Made by a program: the position numbers and the translations under genes
Shown here: one piece after another, positions 17,591 to 27,069 of the stretch
Position numbering within the stretch: position 1 is the first letter of the stretch
Layout of the letters: each line of letters starts with the position of its first letter
From: Persicirhabdus sediminis
GTDB taxonomy: Bacteria > Verrucomicrobiota > Verrucomicrobiia > Verrucomicrobiales > Akkermansiaceae
Assembly (NCBI RefSeq): GCF_016595495.1
Contig: NZ_JAENIM010000039.1
Coordinates: 711,094-775,093 of the forward strand
Direction of reading: 5' to 3'
Length of the DNA: 64,000 bases
The notes under the pieces: generated by a model
The model's input: the letters and a program-made list of their open reading frames with translations, nothing else
Told to the model about the DNA's origin: nothing
Databases searched by the model: none

Positions 17591-19114
17591 TTACTCCCAC
17601 TCGATGCTTGCCGGTGGTTTGGTAGAAACATCGTAAAGCACGCGGTTAATACCATCAACCTCATTGAGGATGCGGTGGCTGGTCTCGCGAAGGATCTGGT
17701 ATGGCAGCTCCACCCAGTCAGCAGTCATGGCATCTTCACTAACGACAGCGCGCAGGTTGATCGCCCACTCGTAGCTGCGCTCGTCACCTTTCACGCCCAC
17801 TGTTTTCACAGGAACAAGGCATGCATACGCCTGCCAAACTTTATCGTACCAACCGTGATCTTTCAGGCGGCTGATGAAAATGTTGTCACACTCGCGGATG
17901 ATGCGCAGACGTTTTTCATCCACCACACCTGGGCAGCGAACAGCTAGGCCTGGACCAGGGAACGGGTGGCGATTGAGGATGTCAGCTGGGATCCCCAGTG
18001 AAGCACCTAACTCGCGAACTTCATCTTTGAACAGCTCAGCCAGTGGCTCGAGAACTTTCCCCTGCTCTTGCAGGTCGAGGATTCTCTGCACACGGTTGTG
18101 GTGAGTCTTGATCACTGATGCTTTTGACTTCTCGTTAGAAGCACTCTCAATCACATCCGGATAGAGTGTGCCCTGAGCAAGCATTTGCGCATCACCAACA
18201 GCTTCCCAAAATACATCCACAAACAGGTTACCGATGATTTTACGTTTGGTTTCTGGATCGCCTTCACCTTCCAACTCGCTGAGGAATAATCCTGAGCACT
18301 CGATGGTTTCAATCTCTACGCCCATGCGGTGGAAGTTACTTCTAACCTCATCACCTTCATCTTTACGTAGCAGACCGTGGTCTACAAAGATAGCGCGCAT
18401 GTTTACGCCAGCTTCTTTGAGAAGCACAGCCAGCACAGTGCTATCAACACCACCACTAACACCGCAGACAACTTGTTTGTCGCCCACTTTTTCTTTGATG
18501 CCAGCAATCATTTCACGCTTGAAATCTTCAATGTGGAATGGAGCTAACTCCCCAGCCGTAAGCAGGAAGTTATGCAGAATGCGGTTACCTTCATGACTGT
18601 GAGTCACCTCCGGGTGGAACTGGATACCGTAAAATGTATCACCCCACTTGAGAGAAACTGGTGTGCCATTTTGGTTAGCAGCAAGTACCGTAGCATTCTC
18701 AGGCAGCTCGTTGACGGTGTCTGAGTGGCTCATCCATACTTGTGACTCGTGAGAAATGCCTTCGTACAGACCAACATTATCATTTGGCTTGAGCATAGCA
18801 GGACCGTACTCACGGCGGTTGCTAGATTTAACGGATCCACCAAACTTGATGTTAAGCAGCTGCATGCCGTAGCACACACCGAGCACAGGCACGTCGAATG
18901 ATTTCAACTTTTCGAAATCAATATCAGGTGCATCTTCGTCGCTGGTGCTCTTTGGGCCACCGGACAAAATAATCGCGCCAGGCTCACCGATCTCGGCGAT
19001 GTCTTCTGGCTGATAGAGCATGGCTGCATAACCAAGCTCACGCACGCGGCGCACGATAAGCTGTGTGTATTGTGAGCCGAAATCGAGAACGGCTACGTGA
19101 TTCTTTTCTTGCAT
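17591..19114 (-). CDS. guaA: GMP synthase, glutamine-hydrolysing
   Basis: Makes GMP from XMP, ATP and glutamine in the cytoplasm. Residues 1-195 are the class I glutamine amidotransferase with the nucleophile in GVCYGMQLL and the histidine-glutamate pair in FHPEVTHS. Residues about 205-385 are the ATP-pyrophosphatase domain with the P-loop SGGVDSTVL. The C-terminal dimerisation domain ends in TKPPASIEWE. The length of 507 is near standard. It is second gene after guaB (33-base gap), the usual order for coordinated guanine nucleotide synthesis. Confidence 0.97.
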   Translation of the reverse strand: MQEKNHVAVLDFGSQYTQLIVRRVRELGYAAMLYQPEDIAEIGEPGAIILSGGPKSTSDEDAPDIDFEKLKSFDVPVLGVCYGMQLLNIKFGGSVKSSNRREYGPAMLKPNDNVGLYEGISHESQVWMSHSDTVNELPENATVLAANQNGTPVSLKWGDTFYGIQFHPEVTHSHEGNRILHNFLLTAGELAPFHIEDFKREMIAGIKEKVGDKQVVCGVSGGVDSTVLAVLLKEAGVNMRAIFVDHGLLRKDEGDEVRSNFHRMGVEIETIECSGLFLSELEGEGDPETKRKIIGNLFVDVFWEAVGDAQMLAQGTLYPDVIESASNEKSKASVIKTHHNRVQRILDLQEQGKVLEPLAELFKDEVRELGASLGIPADILNRHPFPGPGLAVRCPGVVDEKRLRIIRECDNIFISRLKDHGWYDKVWQAYACLVPVKTVGVKGDERSYEWAINLRAVVSEDAMTADWVELPYQILRETSHRILNEVDGINRVLYDVSTKPPASIEWE

Positions 19115-19147
19115 AGAATTAGGGAAATTAGGTGTTGTTTCTCCTAC

Positions 19148-20629
19148 TTAGCCGAGTGGCTGATAGTTAGTTGGTTCCTCAGTGATAGTGATATCATGAG
19201 CGTGGCTCTCACGCAGGCCACCGCTAGTGATCTTGGTGAACATTGCTCGCTCGCGAAGCTCTTGTAAATCATTAGCACCGACATAACCCATGCCTGAGCG
19301 AAGTCCGCCCATCAGCTGGAATACAACGTCAGCCAGCACACCTTTATATGGCACACGACCTTCAACACCTTCTGCCACCAGCTTACCTGAGCTGTTTTGA
19401 CCGTAGCGGTCGCCAGATCCTTTGCGCATCGCACCAAGTGAACCCATACCACGGTATGACTTAAAGCGACGACCTTGGAAATGGATAGTCTTGCCTGGGC
19501 TCTCGCGAGTACCAGCCAGCAATGACCCGAGCATGATGAGATCTGCACCTGCAGCCATCGCCTTGACGATGTCACCAGAGTAACGGATACCACCGTCAGC
19601 AATCACAGCCACACCTTTTTCGCGGCAGTAAGATGCTACATTTTGAATAGCTGTAAACTGTGGCATGCCCACACCTGAAATCACACGAGTTGTACAGATA
19701 GAGCCTGGGCCCACACCTACTTTAACAGCGCTTGCTCCAGCTTCTACGAGATCTTTAGCACCTTCTGCAGTTACTACGTTACCAGCAACCACTGGCTTAT
19801 CACTCAGGGCTGCTAGCTCAGAAATAACATCAAGAACACGAGTAGTGTGGCCAGTAGCCGCATCGATGAAGAGCGCATCTGCACCTGCTTCAATCAATGC
19901 CTGCGCGCGCTCCAGATAATCTGGGCCGACACCAACAGCAGCACCACAGCGGAGCTGACCGTTAGGATCTTTGGCTGCGTTTGTGAAAGTAATGCGTTTC
20001 TCAATATCTGCACCTGTGATCAGGCCAGTAAGGAAACCTTCTTTGTTTACCAGCGGCAGTTTCTCAATACGGTTTTGGTAGAGAATGCGGCGCGCCTCTT
20101 CGATCAGAGTATCTTCTGGTGCAGTCACCAGACGCTCGAGAGGTGTCATCACCTCGTTAACTGTTGCGCTCTCGCGAGCAATGTGACGAACGTCACGACC
20201 AGTAACCATACCGAGCAGCTTGCCAGCATCGTCGACAACTGGGAAACCTGAGAACCCTTGCTCCCACATAATGTGGCGCAGTTCGCTCACGGTGATATTT
20301 TTACAAACTGTATAAGGCTGGTGAATCACTGCGTTCTCAGAACGCTTCACCTTCATCACCATCGCCGCCTGATCTGGAATCAGTGCATTACGGTGAATCA
20401 CACCAATGCCACCTTCACGGGCCAGCGCAATTGCTAGATCAGATTCGGAAACGGTGTCCATCGCCGCCGAAATCACTGGAATATTCAAGGGAATATCCTT
20501 TGTCAGCGCGCTTGATATGTTTGCGTCGCCTGGCAAAATTGAGCTCAGACGAGGGGTCAATAATACGTCATCAAATGAAAGTCCTGTGGAAATCTCCGCC
20601 ATGACGGAATCAACAGGAAGACCCACCAT
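19148..20629 (-). CDS. guaB: IMP dehydrogenase
   Basis: Oxidises IMP to XMP with NAD, the committed step to GMP. The TIM barrel carries the catalytic cysteine loop [17 protein letters not shown] and the mobile flap region with [10 protein letters not shown] and the RYGQ arginine-tyrosine. A Bateman pair of CBS domains is inserted at about 105-220. The length of 493 is typical. The true start may be the second Met ([15 protein letters not shown]), nine residues in. It is transcribed upstream of guaA, and the operon promoter should lie in 20630-20743. Confidence 0.97.
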   Translation of the reverse strand: MVGLPVDSVMAEISTGLSFDDVLLTPRLSSILPGDANISSALTKDIPLNIPVISAAMDTVSESDLAIALAREGGIGVIHRNALIPDQAAMVMKVKRSENAVIHQPYTVCKNITVSELRHIMWEQGFSGFPVVDDAGKLLGMVTGRDVRHIARESATVNEVMTPLERLVTAPEDTLIEEARRILYQNRIEKLPLVNKEGFLTGLITGADIEKRITFTNAAKDPNGQLRCGAAVGVGPDYLERAQALIEAGADALFIDAATGHTTRVLDVISELAALSDKPVVAGNVVTAEGAKDLVEAGASAVKVGVGPGSICTTRVISGVGMPQFTAIQNVASYCREKGVAVIADGGIRYSGDIVKAMAAGADLIMLGSLLAGTRESPGKTIHFQGRRFKSYRGMGSLGAMRKGSGDRYGQNSSGKLVAEGVEGRVPYKGVLADVVFQLMGGLRSGMGYVGANDLQELRERAMFTKITSGGLRESHAHDITITEEPTNYQPLG

Positions 20630-20743
20630 CTGGCAAGTCCGAAGTGCGATTTTTACTCACTTTTTTCCGCGCCCACAAATCATGGCAAAAATCCAGCCAG
20701 CAGCACGCCACTGGCTGGTAAAACAAATCACAAATAGATCGCA

Positions 20744-21346
20744 CTAAAAAGTATCGTAGCTGACCACCTCATCGTCGGCGAGCCGCGCGCCACGATCCCA
20801 CGCCTCCTGAGATTTTTTGCCCACAGGAATCATGAAGCTAATGATATATTCCGCCGGCAAATTCACCAACTTAGCCACCGCCTCACCGTCAAACCCAATC
20901 ATCGGACAAGAATCATAACCAAGATCTCGAGCCGCCAGCATCAAAGTCATGCCAGCTAGCGCCGACGAACGAATCGCTTCATCGCGGATCAACTGCTCAT
21001 TGCCATCGTAAAATGGCTGAATCATTGGCCCCAAGATATCCTGCACCTCCTGCGGCGCATGGCCCCAGTATTTTGCCGGGTCTTCATTGTGTGCATTGAG
21101 ATCCGCACACATTATAAATAACACACTAGCATCCGTCACCTGCGCTTGATCCCATGCCGCAGCCCGTATCTGCTGGCGCAAATCTTTGTCGCGCACTACT
21201 AGCAGCCTATAGTTCTGCATATTAAATGACGATGGAGCCAGCTTAGTTAGTCGGATCAGCTCAGCTAGATCAGCCTCAGGCATCACATGCTCAGCGTCGT
21301 AATGTTTGATCGAACGGCGGGTATCAATGTTTTCTATCGTTTTCAT
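20744..21346 (-). CDS. Nitroreductase family protein (FMN-dependent)
   Basis: A 200-residue NAD(P)H:FMN oxidoreductase-fold protein. The N-terminal RRSIKHYD (family RRSxRxF/Y) contacts FMN, LAPSSFNMQNYRLLVV matches the family's PSxxNxQPWxFxVV segment, and LAARDLGYDSCPMIGFD is the conserved central helix and loop. Its natural substrate cannot be read from the sequence, and relatives reduce quinones, nitroaromatics or aldehydes. It lies just downstream of the guaB promoter region on the same strand, apparently as a separate unit. Confidence 0.88.
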   Translation of the reverse strand: MKTIENIDTRRSIKHYDAEHVMPEADLAELIRLTKLAPSSFNMQNYRLLVVRDKDLRQQIRAAAWDQAQVTDASVLFIMCADLNAHNEDPAKYWGHAPQEVQDILGPMIQPFYDGNEQLIRDEAIRSSALAGMTLMLAARDLGYDSCPMIGFDGEAVAKLVNLPAEYIISFMIPVGKKSQEAWDRGARLADDEVVSYDTF

Positions 21347-21775
21347 GATTAGGGTCGGTTGGGATAAAAATGAACTCAGGCGAAAATCCCCAAGTCTCTA
21401 TCACAACCATCATTAATCACGTTTCCAGCCAGCGCAAGTAGCAGATAGAAAATTCTGCGAAAATTAAACTCCAGCCGGCAGATCCAATCAAGCTGAGAGG
21501 AAATCAAGAAAGCGAATCTTCATACCAAGCCCAGCGGCCAACCGCAAAAGAATGATAGAGCACAGCTCCCCACTAACACTTCAGCAGGATATATACCTAT
21601 CAAAATCTAATACACCAATCAGCTAGCAATCAGCCTGTCCAAATATCCTTAGATACAAGGCACCAAACACACGGATGTATCATACATTTCATGAAGGTTA
21701 ACTTTACATACCATACGTATGTGAGGAAAAAAGATGGGTCACCTCATCCTCACAAACAAAGAACTCAATAAATCA
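21347..21775 (+). promoter_or_regulatory. Upstream region of the PEP-CTERM gene
   Basis: A 429-base gap between divergent genes. Near its right end is the perfect 10-bp palindrome CATACGTATG at 21712-21721, just before GTGAGGA. An ATG at 21734 opens the frame, but the signal peptide begins at 21776, so the first 14 codons are probably leader. I see no gene, RNA or repeat in the remainder. Confidence 0.35.
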
Positions 21776-22459
21776 ATGATGAAAAAAACAGCCCTTTTAT
21801 CGACGATCACCGCATCAATGCTCGCCTCAGCAACTGCCGCGACGGTCTCATTCTCACACACTGATTTTGTCGCCGAATATGGCTATGGAGCCGCTAAAGA
21901 CAGCATGTCCGTTACTGTCACAGGTGACGACGGCATCAGCTTCACCCTAACTCTAGCAAGTGCCGTTGATGGTTATCAGGTAACTACCGGAAACTCAACC
22001 AATGACGGTCGAATTTGTATTACCGATGGCACAGAAAATACCAACGCGAACAGAATCGAAGAAGGCCAAGGGCTGAAATTCAGCCTAGCCGTTGACACTG
22101 GCAACACGGGTTTACAGCTAGATAGCCTATCAATTGGCGGCATCAATCTCAGCTGGGCCAGCGCTAATAATAACAACACTCGAGACTTTGAGATTAGCAA
22201 TGGCAACGGCACAAGTACCATTAATGGCCCTTTCGAAAACGACACCATCCTAGGCTCAATCTTAGGCGATTGGGCTGATATTCCCACAGATGCAGATGGC
22301 TTGAATGATTGGTATCTAGATCTAGTTCTAACGTCTGAGTTTGTAACTCGCTTCGAAGGCATCACCTTCGAATATACCACAACGCCAATCCCTGAGCCAA
22401 GCACGGCGGGGCTTCTAGGCGTCATGACTATGGGAGCTCTACTAAGAAGAAGACGCTAG
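21776..22459 (+). CDS. Secreted protein with PEP-CTERM-type anchor
   Basis: 227 residues from the ATG at 21776 (MMKKTALL...). A signal peptide ends near SATAA, followed by a beta-rich, asparagine- and glycine-rich domain of about 180 residues. The C-terminus reads IPEPSTAGLLGVMTMGALL then RRRR: the PEP motif, a short hydrophobic helix and a basic cluster that mark proteins sorted by an exosortase-like system. Such short PEP tails are abundant in Verrucomicrobiota. The cargo domain is not recognised, and no exosortase gene is in the window. An intrinsic terminator follows at 22490. Confidence 0.85.
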   Translation: MMKKTALLSTITASMLASATAATVSFSHTDFVAEYGYGAAKDSMSVTVTGDDGISFTLTLASAVDGYQVTTGNSTNDGRICITDGTENTNANRIEEGQGLKFSLAVDTGNTGLQLDSLSIGGINLSWASANNNNTRDFEISNGNGTSTINGPFENDTILGSILGDWADIPTDADGLNDWYLDLVLTSEFVTRFEGITFEYTTTPIPEPSTAGLLGVMTMGALLRRRR

Positions 22460-22489
22460 ATTAGAGTCTGTCACATCCTAAACAATCTC

Positions 22490-22525
22490 AATGGGTATGG
22501 CCTATCACGCCATGCCCATTTTTTG
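22490..22525 (+). terminator. Intrinsic terminator of the PEP-CTERM gene
   Basis: ATGGGTATGGC (22491-22501) pairs with GCCATGCCCAT (22509-22519) with a single T/G mismatch and a 7-base loop, then TTTTTT. Placed 30 bases after the stop codon. Confidence 0.85.
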
Positions 22526-22746
22526 TGCTCAATCACAGCCAGCAACCAACTCCCTCTAATAAAGCTGTGAGGAAATCCAAAACGACCTCCCACAATCCGG
22601 ACATTGCAATATCTGCTTATTCAACTGCGCTTTCACCATGTCATAAAATCATACCGCTAATCACCGATCCATTACAATCGTTAGGAAAAATCACACCCAG
22701 AGCTGGAGGCAATAACTAACCTCGATAGAAAACCTTTAGACTCCAC

Positions 22747-23598
22747 CTACTTCAAACTTACAGGAAAGTAGTTCATCTTATACTTGCGACTAGTACACCA
22801 TTGTCGAAAGCGTTGGGAACAAATCAAAAATGGTGACCTCTTCTCAAAAGTGCCACTGCACCACCTTTCGCTCGTGGAGGCGACATCAAATTCACCTAAT
22901 CTAGCAACGACTTCGCTTTCGTTAAATTCCAGCAAAGGAGGAAAAAAGATGTCATCCACCCAGCAACCATTCACTGAATGATCGGGCGTTTTGCCTTCCT
23001 CATTCACTAATGGGTTGAGCACCTTTGGTAAAGCTTGCTCACCGCCAATTTCCCACAATGGCTCCTTCGGCGGGAGCTTCCCTTTCACATCCACTTCTGT
23101 GAAACTAAGGTTTTTGAATCCCTCAGCTTCCATCTCATTCTTCACTGTGTCCGTGCACAGACAAGTCCCTATCGTCATGCTCTTTCCCAGAGGTTTAGAC
23201 TTAATATCACGGCGAGCCAGCTGTATTTGGCCATTCGGTAATCTTGCGGTGTATTTGGAGATGTAATTGACAGGAAAGGCCAATAAATGCGTAGCCTCAT
23301 CAAGCTCAGATTTGGTAAATTTCCTCTCTCCTCGAATCTGGTACTGATCTTTTTCTTCTCGAGGCAATGATGGAAACCTCTTCAAATAAGGCTCCTGACC
23401 ACTTGATTCTCGGATAAACTGAACTATCTCATGAAAAATTGGCGAATCATATTCAACCTCAATTTTTAAATTCGGTCCACCTCCTTGGGGGAATTTTGGC
23501 CAGCGTTTGACGCATTCTTCAAACGCTTCCTCCTTGAGGGTCGGGCGGAAAAAAGAGCTATGGCCCCCCCATATGTTAAACTTAGCTATTTCTTTCAT
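22747..23598 (-). CDS. Unrecognised protein, possibly an immunity-type protein
   Basis: 283 residues from the ATG at 23598, which has GGGGGG 9 bases upstream. The open frame extends 9 codons further. There is no signal peptide or membrane helix. The N-terminus is charged. The C-terminal end, with a segment around SPFLICSQRFRQW and final YFPVSL, recalls the tails of small cytosolic immunity-like proteins, but I cannot name a family. It is AT-richer than its neighbours and nearly lacks the AGCTGG motif, so it may be acquired. It is isolated by gaps on both sides. Confidence 0.6.
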   Translation of the reverse strand: MKEIAKFNIWGGHSSFFRPTLKEEAFEECVKRWPKFPQGGGPNLKIEVEYDSPIFHEIVQFIRESSGQEPYLKRFPSLPREEKDQYQIRGERKFTKSELDEATHLLAFPVNYISKYTARLPNGQIQLARRDIKSKPLGKSMTIGTCLCTDTVKNEMEAEGFKNLSFTEVDVKGKLPPKEPLWEIGGEQALPKVLNPLVNEEGKTPDHSVNGCWVDDIFFPPLLEFNESEVVARLGEFDVASTSERWCSGTFEKRSPFLICSQRFRQWCTSRKYKMNYFPVSLK

Positions 23599-23752
23599 GA
23601 TTAGACCCCCCTTTTGTCCATCCACGCATAAATCTCAGAAACCAATCCCTCCTCTAACTATGCATGAGAAGACCCTGCATAACCTCAGACATCAATAGGC
23701 GTCGAGAACAAAAGACCTAACATCCTTATGCTTCACCCCTAAGAAATATCAT

Positions 23753-24244
23753 CTATCTGCTGACCTTATTCCTTTGCCTAGCCATTTCTAACTCATACTT
23801 CGCGCAATACATCCCATAGCAACCTATCGCTAAAGACACGATAAATCCTAGCAAGTTCGGCAATAGAGTTTGCCAGCGGTAATCTCGAGAGAGCACCGCG
23901 TTGTCATACTCCCCCTCGATATAGTAGCAACTTACGCTTTCGGCCTTTTTTAGGCTATTGTGCATACGCCGTCTGAATCGGTCAAAATCATCCCTAGATC
24001 CGCTATAGATTGACAACCTATCACTCTGATAGATCACACCATCAATCTCATAAGAATATTGCAAACGCAATATGCTACTCCCCGCTTTAACTTCGAGTTT
24101 ATTTTCCTGAACCGACTTAACCTGAGCCTCTCTGGCCTCCTGATAAAGCGACCACTGATATAAATGGATGAAAATGCTAACCAGCAGGAAAATCGAAAAA
24201 CAAAGAATTGCGGCAGATATTATAAATGGCACTACGACTCTCAT
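23753..24244 (-). CDS. DUF3592-like membrane protein
   Basis: 163 residues with one N-terminal (about 5-30) and one C-terminal (about 128-148) transmembrane helix. Between them is an extracytoplasmic beta domain containing RLQYSYEIDGVIYQSDRLS and YIEGEYDNAVLSRDY. This layout (YxYxVdGxxYxs, then YxPxnPxxavL) is that of DUF3592. The function of the family is not established. It is AT-rich and low in the genome motif like its neighbour at 22747-23598. Confidence 0.7.
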   Translation of the reverse strand: MRVVVPFIISAAILCFSIFLLVSIFIHLYQWSLYQEAREAQVKSVQENKLEVKAGSSILRLQYSYEIDGVIYQSDRLSIYSGSRDDFDRFRRRMHNSLKKAESVSCYYIEGEYDNAVLSRDYRWQTLLPNLLGFIVSLAIGCYGMYCAKYELEMARQRNKVSR

Positions 24245-24426
24245 TATTCATTCTCTATTGGACAGCGATGAAACTGTATACCATAGAAGCAACCGCCTGC
24301 ATAATATATTAAAAAAAACAGTCTTATTATTGCAGGCAGATAAACAAATTTGCCCAAAGATCAGCTGCGGCTCAATTGCCACAATTCTATTAACTGCTAG
24401 AGGCCATCAGCTAGGGGGTAAAAATT

Positions 24427-24815
24427 ACCGCTCCCCTATAAGCCGGATTCTGTTCCCACCCGAAGGCAGTAGACGATCATTTATCTCACGGCCCGATGGG
24501 CCGAGCCAGCTTTGGTTTCCCTCAGCCGGTGCAACTATTACCCGGAGATTCTAGTCGGGCGGACGACCCTTCTCCTGTTATGTCTTGCATCGCGCGGGGT
24601 TTACCATGCCTCCGTAGTTACCCTTGGAGCGGTGGGCTCTTACTCCACCATTTCACCCTTACCTAGCCGAAGCCAGGCGGTATCTTTCTGCTGCACTTTC
24701 CGTCCGGTAGGCTTGAACCTACCGTCCCTCGCTTTCGCAAGGCACGCTGTCCTATGATGTCCGGACTTTCCTCGAATCTTGGTTTCCCAAAACCCGCGAT
24801 CGCCCGGGGAGCGGC
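24427..24815 (-). ncRNA. rnpB: RNase P RNA (class A)
   Basis: Catalytic RNA that trims tRNA 5' leaders. On the minus strand all signature blocks are present in order: GAGGAAAGTCCGGAC, the GGTAAGGGTGAAATGGTG block, GTAAGAGCCCACCGC, GGTAAACCCC, GCAAGACATAACAGG, and ACAGAATCCGGCTTAT. I fixed the ends by pairing P1 (24806-24814 with 24428-24436, nine perfect pairs) and P2 (GGCGATC with GATCGTC). The length of about 389 nt is normal. Several open frames overlap this stretch and are not genes. Confidence 0.95.
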
Positions 24816-24821
24816 GCGGGC

Positions 24822-24849
24822 AAGATACGCACGAATCCCTGCTTGCCAA
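24822..24849 (-). promoter_or_regulatory. Sigma-70-type promoter of rnpB
   Basis: On the minus strand, -35 TTGGCA (24844-24849) and -10 TATCTT (24822-24827) are separated by 16 bases. The predicted start falls 7 bases downstream, at the first base of helix P1. Confidence 0.6.
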
Positions 24850-24957
24850 GCTAAATTCGTTGCTCCTCCAGCTGGCGCGAAAAAATCCACCTTGCAGTTC
24901 ACCCCGTCTCATCTCCGCCAGAAGGTTCCAGCCAGCTGGAAAATAAGCCAGCTAGAT

Positions 24958-25650
24958 CTACCCGAGCGTGGAGATCTGATAGGTCACACAGCGCACTCCT
25001 TGGGTGCCTTTTTTCACTGTACGCACCACCTGGCTGCCGATGAGTTTTTCCATCATACGCACTTCCATAGTGATCACCGCTGGGTAGAGGTCGAAAATTT
25101 TCTGCATCGGATGGTGGTATTCTTCAATGCGGAACCCTTCCTTGGCGGTGTAGAGACAGCGGCTGAAGCAGCCAGATTGGTCGCGCAACTCAGCCAGCTT
25201 GGTGGCGCGCTCGACTAATGATTTGCCGACGCGTACTTTATTGAGCCACTTATCGCCGAGTTGATCGTAATAGCGGAAAAGCAATTTTTCTGGGCCAGCG
25301 TCGCCAAATTGCAATTTCACAGCCTCGAGCAATGCCAAAGTCACGGTTTCATCCGCCTTGGGAAATAGCGGTTCACACTTTTTTGTCAGCTTGTACATTT
25401 TCTGCGGACGCCCCACTTCCACTCGTGGCACCCGCCACGTTTCCAGATAGCCGAGGTCCTGCAGCTTTACACAGTGCTGCTTCACCCCCATGTAACTCAT
25501 CTCCATTGCACGACTTAGCTCCGCGACAGACATGCCACCAGAGCGTTTCAATTCAGCGAAAATAGCCAGATAAGCTGGCTTGGAGATGTCGTGCATTTCT
25601 TTGGAAAACATAGGCGAGGAGTCGTGCCGCGCATCATCTTTACCGCGCAT
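24958..25650 (-). CDS. Winged-helix transcriptional regulator (ArsR/SufR-like)
   Basis: A 230-residue regulator. An N-terminal winged helix (about 20-90) has recognition-helix region MSVAELSRAMEMSYMGVKQH and wing YLETWRVPRVEVGRPQKMYK. The C-terminal domain contains cysteines at SGCFSRC and near the end at GVRCVTYQI, positions reminiscent of SufR-type proteins that bind an iron-sulfur cluster, but the full cysteine set is not obvious. A later start (MFSKEMHDI, 13 codons in) is possible. It is divergent from the FadL-type porin gene at 25801, with an inverted repeat between them, so it probably controls that gene. Confidence 0.75.
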   Translation of the reverse strand: MRGKDDARHDSSPMFSKEMHDISKPAYLAIFAELKRSGGMSVAELSRAMEMSYMGVKQHCVKLQDLGYLETWRVPRVEVGRPQKMYKLTKKCEPLFPKADETVTLALLEAVKLQFGDAGPEKLLFRYYDQLGDKWLNKVRVGKSLVERATKLAELRDQSGCFSRCLYTAKEGFRIEEYHHPMQKIFDLYPAVITMEVRMMEKLIGSQVVRTVKKGTQGVRCVTYQISTLG

Positions 25651-25655
25651 CGATA

Positions 25656-25732
25656 GTCAAGAATGCTGTGGTCTTAATTGCAAAAAATCTACTTTGCCCG
25701 CCGATTTGCAATATAAAACGACCGTTCTTGAC
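25656..25732. promoter_or_regulatory. Widely spaced inverted repeat between regulator and FadL genes
   Basis: GTCAAGAA (25656-25663) and TTCTTGAC (25725-25732) are perfect 8-base inverted arms in the 150-base divergent region. The left arm lies 6 bases before the annotated regulator start, and the right arm overlaps a TTGACA that could serve as the -35 box of the porin gene. This fits paired operators for the adjacent winged-helix regulator. It is an inference. Confidence 0.4.
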
Positions 25733-25800
25733 AGCTCACCACTCAGATCATTGAATGGAAACTCATCCATAGCGCCCAGCCAACATCTCCCAGCAGCCAA

Positions 25801-27006
25801 ATGACCACTAGAAAACTCATTCTCACCCTAGCCGCCCCATGCGTATTATGCGCACCACTCCAGCTATCAGCATCTGGATTTCAAGTGCTAGAACGTTCAG
25901 CTAGAGGATTAGGGCGCGCATTTTCTGGCGAAGCTGCCATCGCTGACGACGCCTCTATCATCTCATCTAACCCAGCTGGAATGATCATGCTAGACGGCAC
26001 AAGTATATCAACAGGCCTAACCTACGCCGACCCCGTCGTTAACCTCAATGGCTCTAACCCGCTTGGCCAACAAGCGGACGCCAAGGATGTTATCGAAGAA
26101 GCCCTTATTCCCTATTTCTATCTGAGCCACAAAGTAGACAACCAACTTGCCCTCGGGCTAGCGCTCTACACCACCCACGGGCTGAAAAATAGCTACTCGG
26201 ATGATTTTTCCGCAAAAATCTCACCGCAGTCTACGGAGTTAGAAACCATCACCATTGAGCCAGCGCTCGCCTACCGAATCAATCAACAATGGTCACTGGG
26301 CATAGGCATCAGCGCTGTCTACGCGGAAGCGAAATTGCGCGGTCGCTCAGTGCCACCATTCCCAGTACCCGATGTCGAATCGACCGGCTCTGACTGGTCT
26401 TGGGGCTACCACCTCGGCGTGCTCTACGAATGCTCGGAAAACACACGCTTTGGACTTTATTACAAATCTAACGTCAACCTCAATCTCAAGGGGGACAATG
26501 TCGTTAACGGCAACCAACGGGCGGGAAGTCTAGAAGTTGATCTACCCGAAACCATAGAATTCAGCGCCTACCACCAACTCAATGACAACTGGGCCATTCA
26601 CGGCGATGTCGTATGGACGCATTGGAGCCGGTTCGAAGAACTCAATTTCAACGACCCTGAGATCCCCGTAACTACCGAGAACTGGGATAACAGCATGCGC
26701 TACGCCATCGGCGCCACTTATTTCTATAACGACTCATGGACATTTCGCGCTGGATTCTCATACGAAGAAAGCCCCGTGCCAGACGCCCAACACAGGACAG
26801 TTAGAATCCCCGACGCTGACCGCTACTGGCTAGCCGTCGGCGCCAGCTACCAGCTGAATGAATGTTATGCGCTCGACTTCGGCTACAGCTACATCACCTC
26901 AGCCACCGCAGATATTGAAGAAACAGAAATCCCTAATGGCTTGTTTGATGGCGAGTCAGACGCCTCTGTCCACCTCGTCTCTGTGGGGATTAGCGGTTCG
27001 TTTTAG
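25801..27006 (+). CDS. Outer-membrane hydrophobic-compound transporter (FadL/OmpP1/TodX family)
   Basis: A 401-residue beta-barrel porin with a signal peptide (residues 1-24). The mature N-terminus SGFQVLERSARGLGRAFSG, followed by AIADDASIISSNPAGM, is the FadL hatch signature (NPAGM). The alternating strands end in an aromatic C-terminus (VSVGISGSF), as required for outer-membrane insertion. FadL proteins bring in long-chain fatty acids or other hydrophobic molecules. The size is typical. It is probably regulated by the divergent winged-helix protein. Confidence 0.92.
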   Translation: MTTRKLILTLAAPCVLCAPLQLSASGFQVLERSARGLGRAFSGEAAIADDASIISSNPAGMIMLDGTSISTGLTYADPVVNLNGSNPLGQQADAKDVIEEALIPYFYLSHKVDNQLALGLALYTTHGLKNSYSDDFSAKISPQSTELETITIEPALAYRINQQWSLGIGISAVYAEAKLRGRSVPPFPVPDVESTGSDWSWGYHLGVLYECSENTRFGLYYKSNVNLNLKGDNVVNGNQRAGSLEVDLPETIEFSAYHQLNDNWAIHGDVVWTHWSRFEELNFNDPEIPVTTENWDNSMRYAIGATYFYNDSWTFRAGFSYEESPVPDAQHRTVRIPDADRYWLAVGASYQLNECYALDFGYSYITSATADIEETEIPNGLFDGESDASVHLVSVGISGSF

Positions 27007-27069
27007 TAGCGGATTAAAAAAGCCTGCAAATTTGCTCAACATTCCATCGAGCACAAGCTAGCGTCTGCC

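Noticed and set aside
22525..22719. 64-residue plus-strand open frame after the PEP-CTERM terminator
   Set aside because: No family features, no ribosome binding site, and random-looking composition.
24640..24912. Open frames of 79-90 residues on the minus strand and others on the plus strand
   Set aside because: They lie within or across rnpB, whose conserved blocks and P1/P2 pairings are unambiguous.
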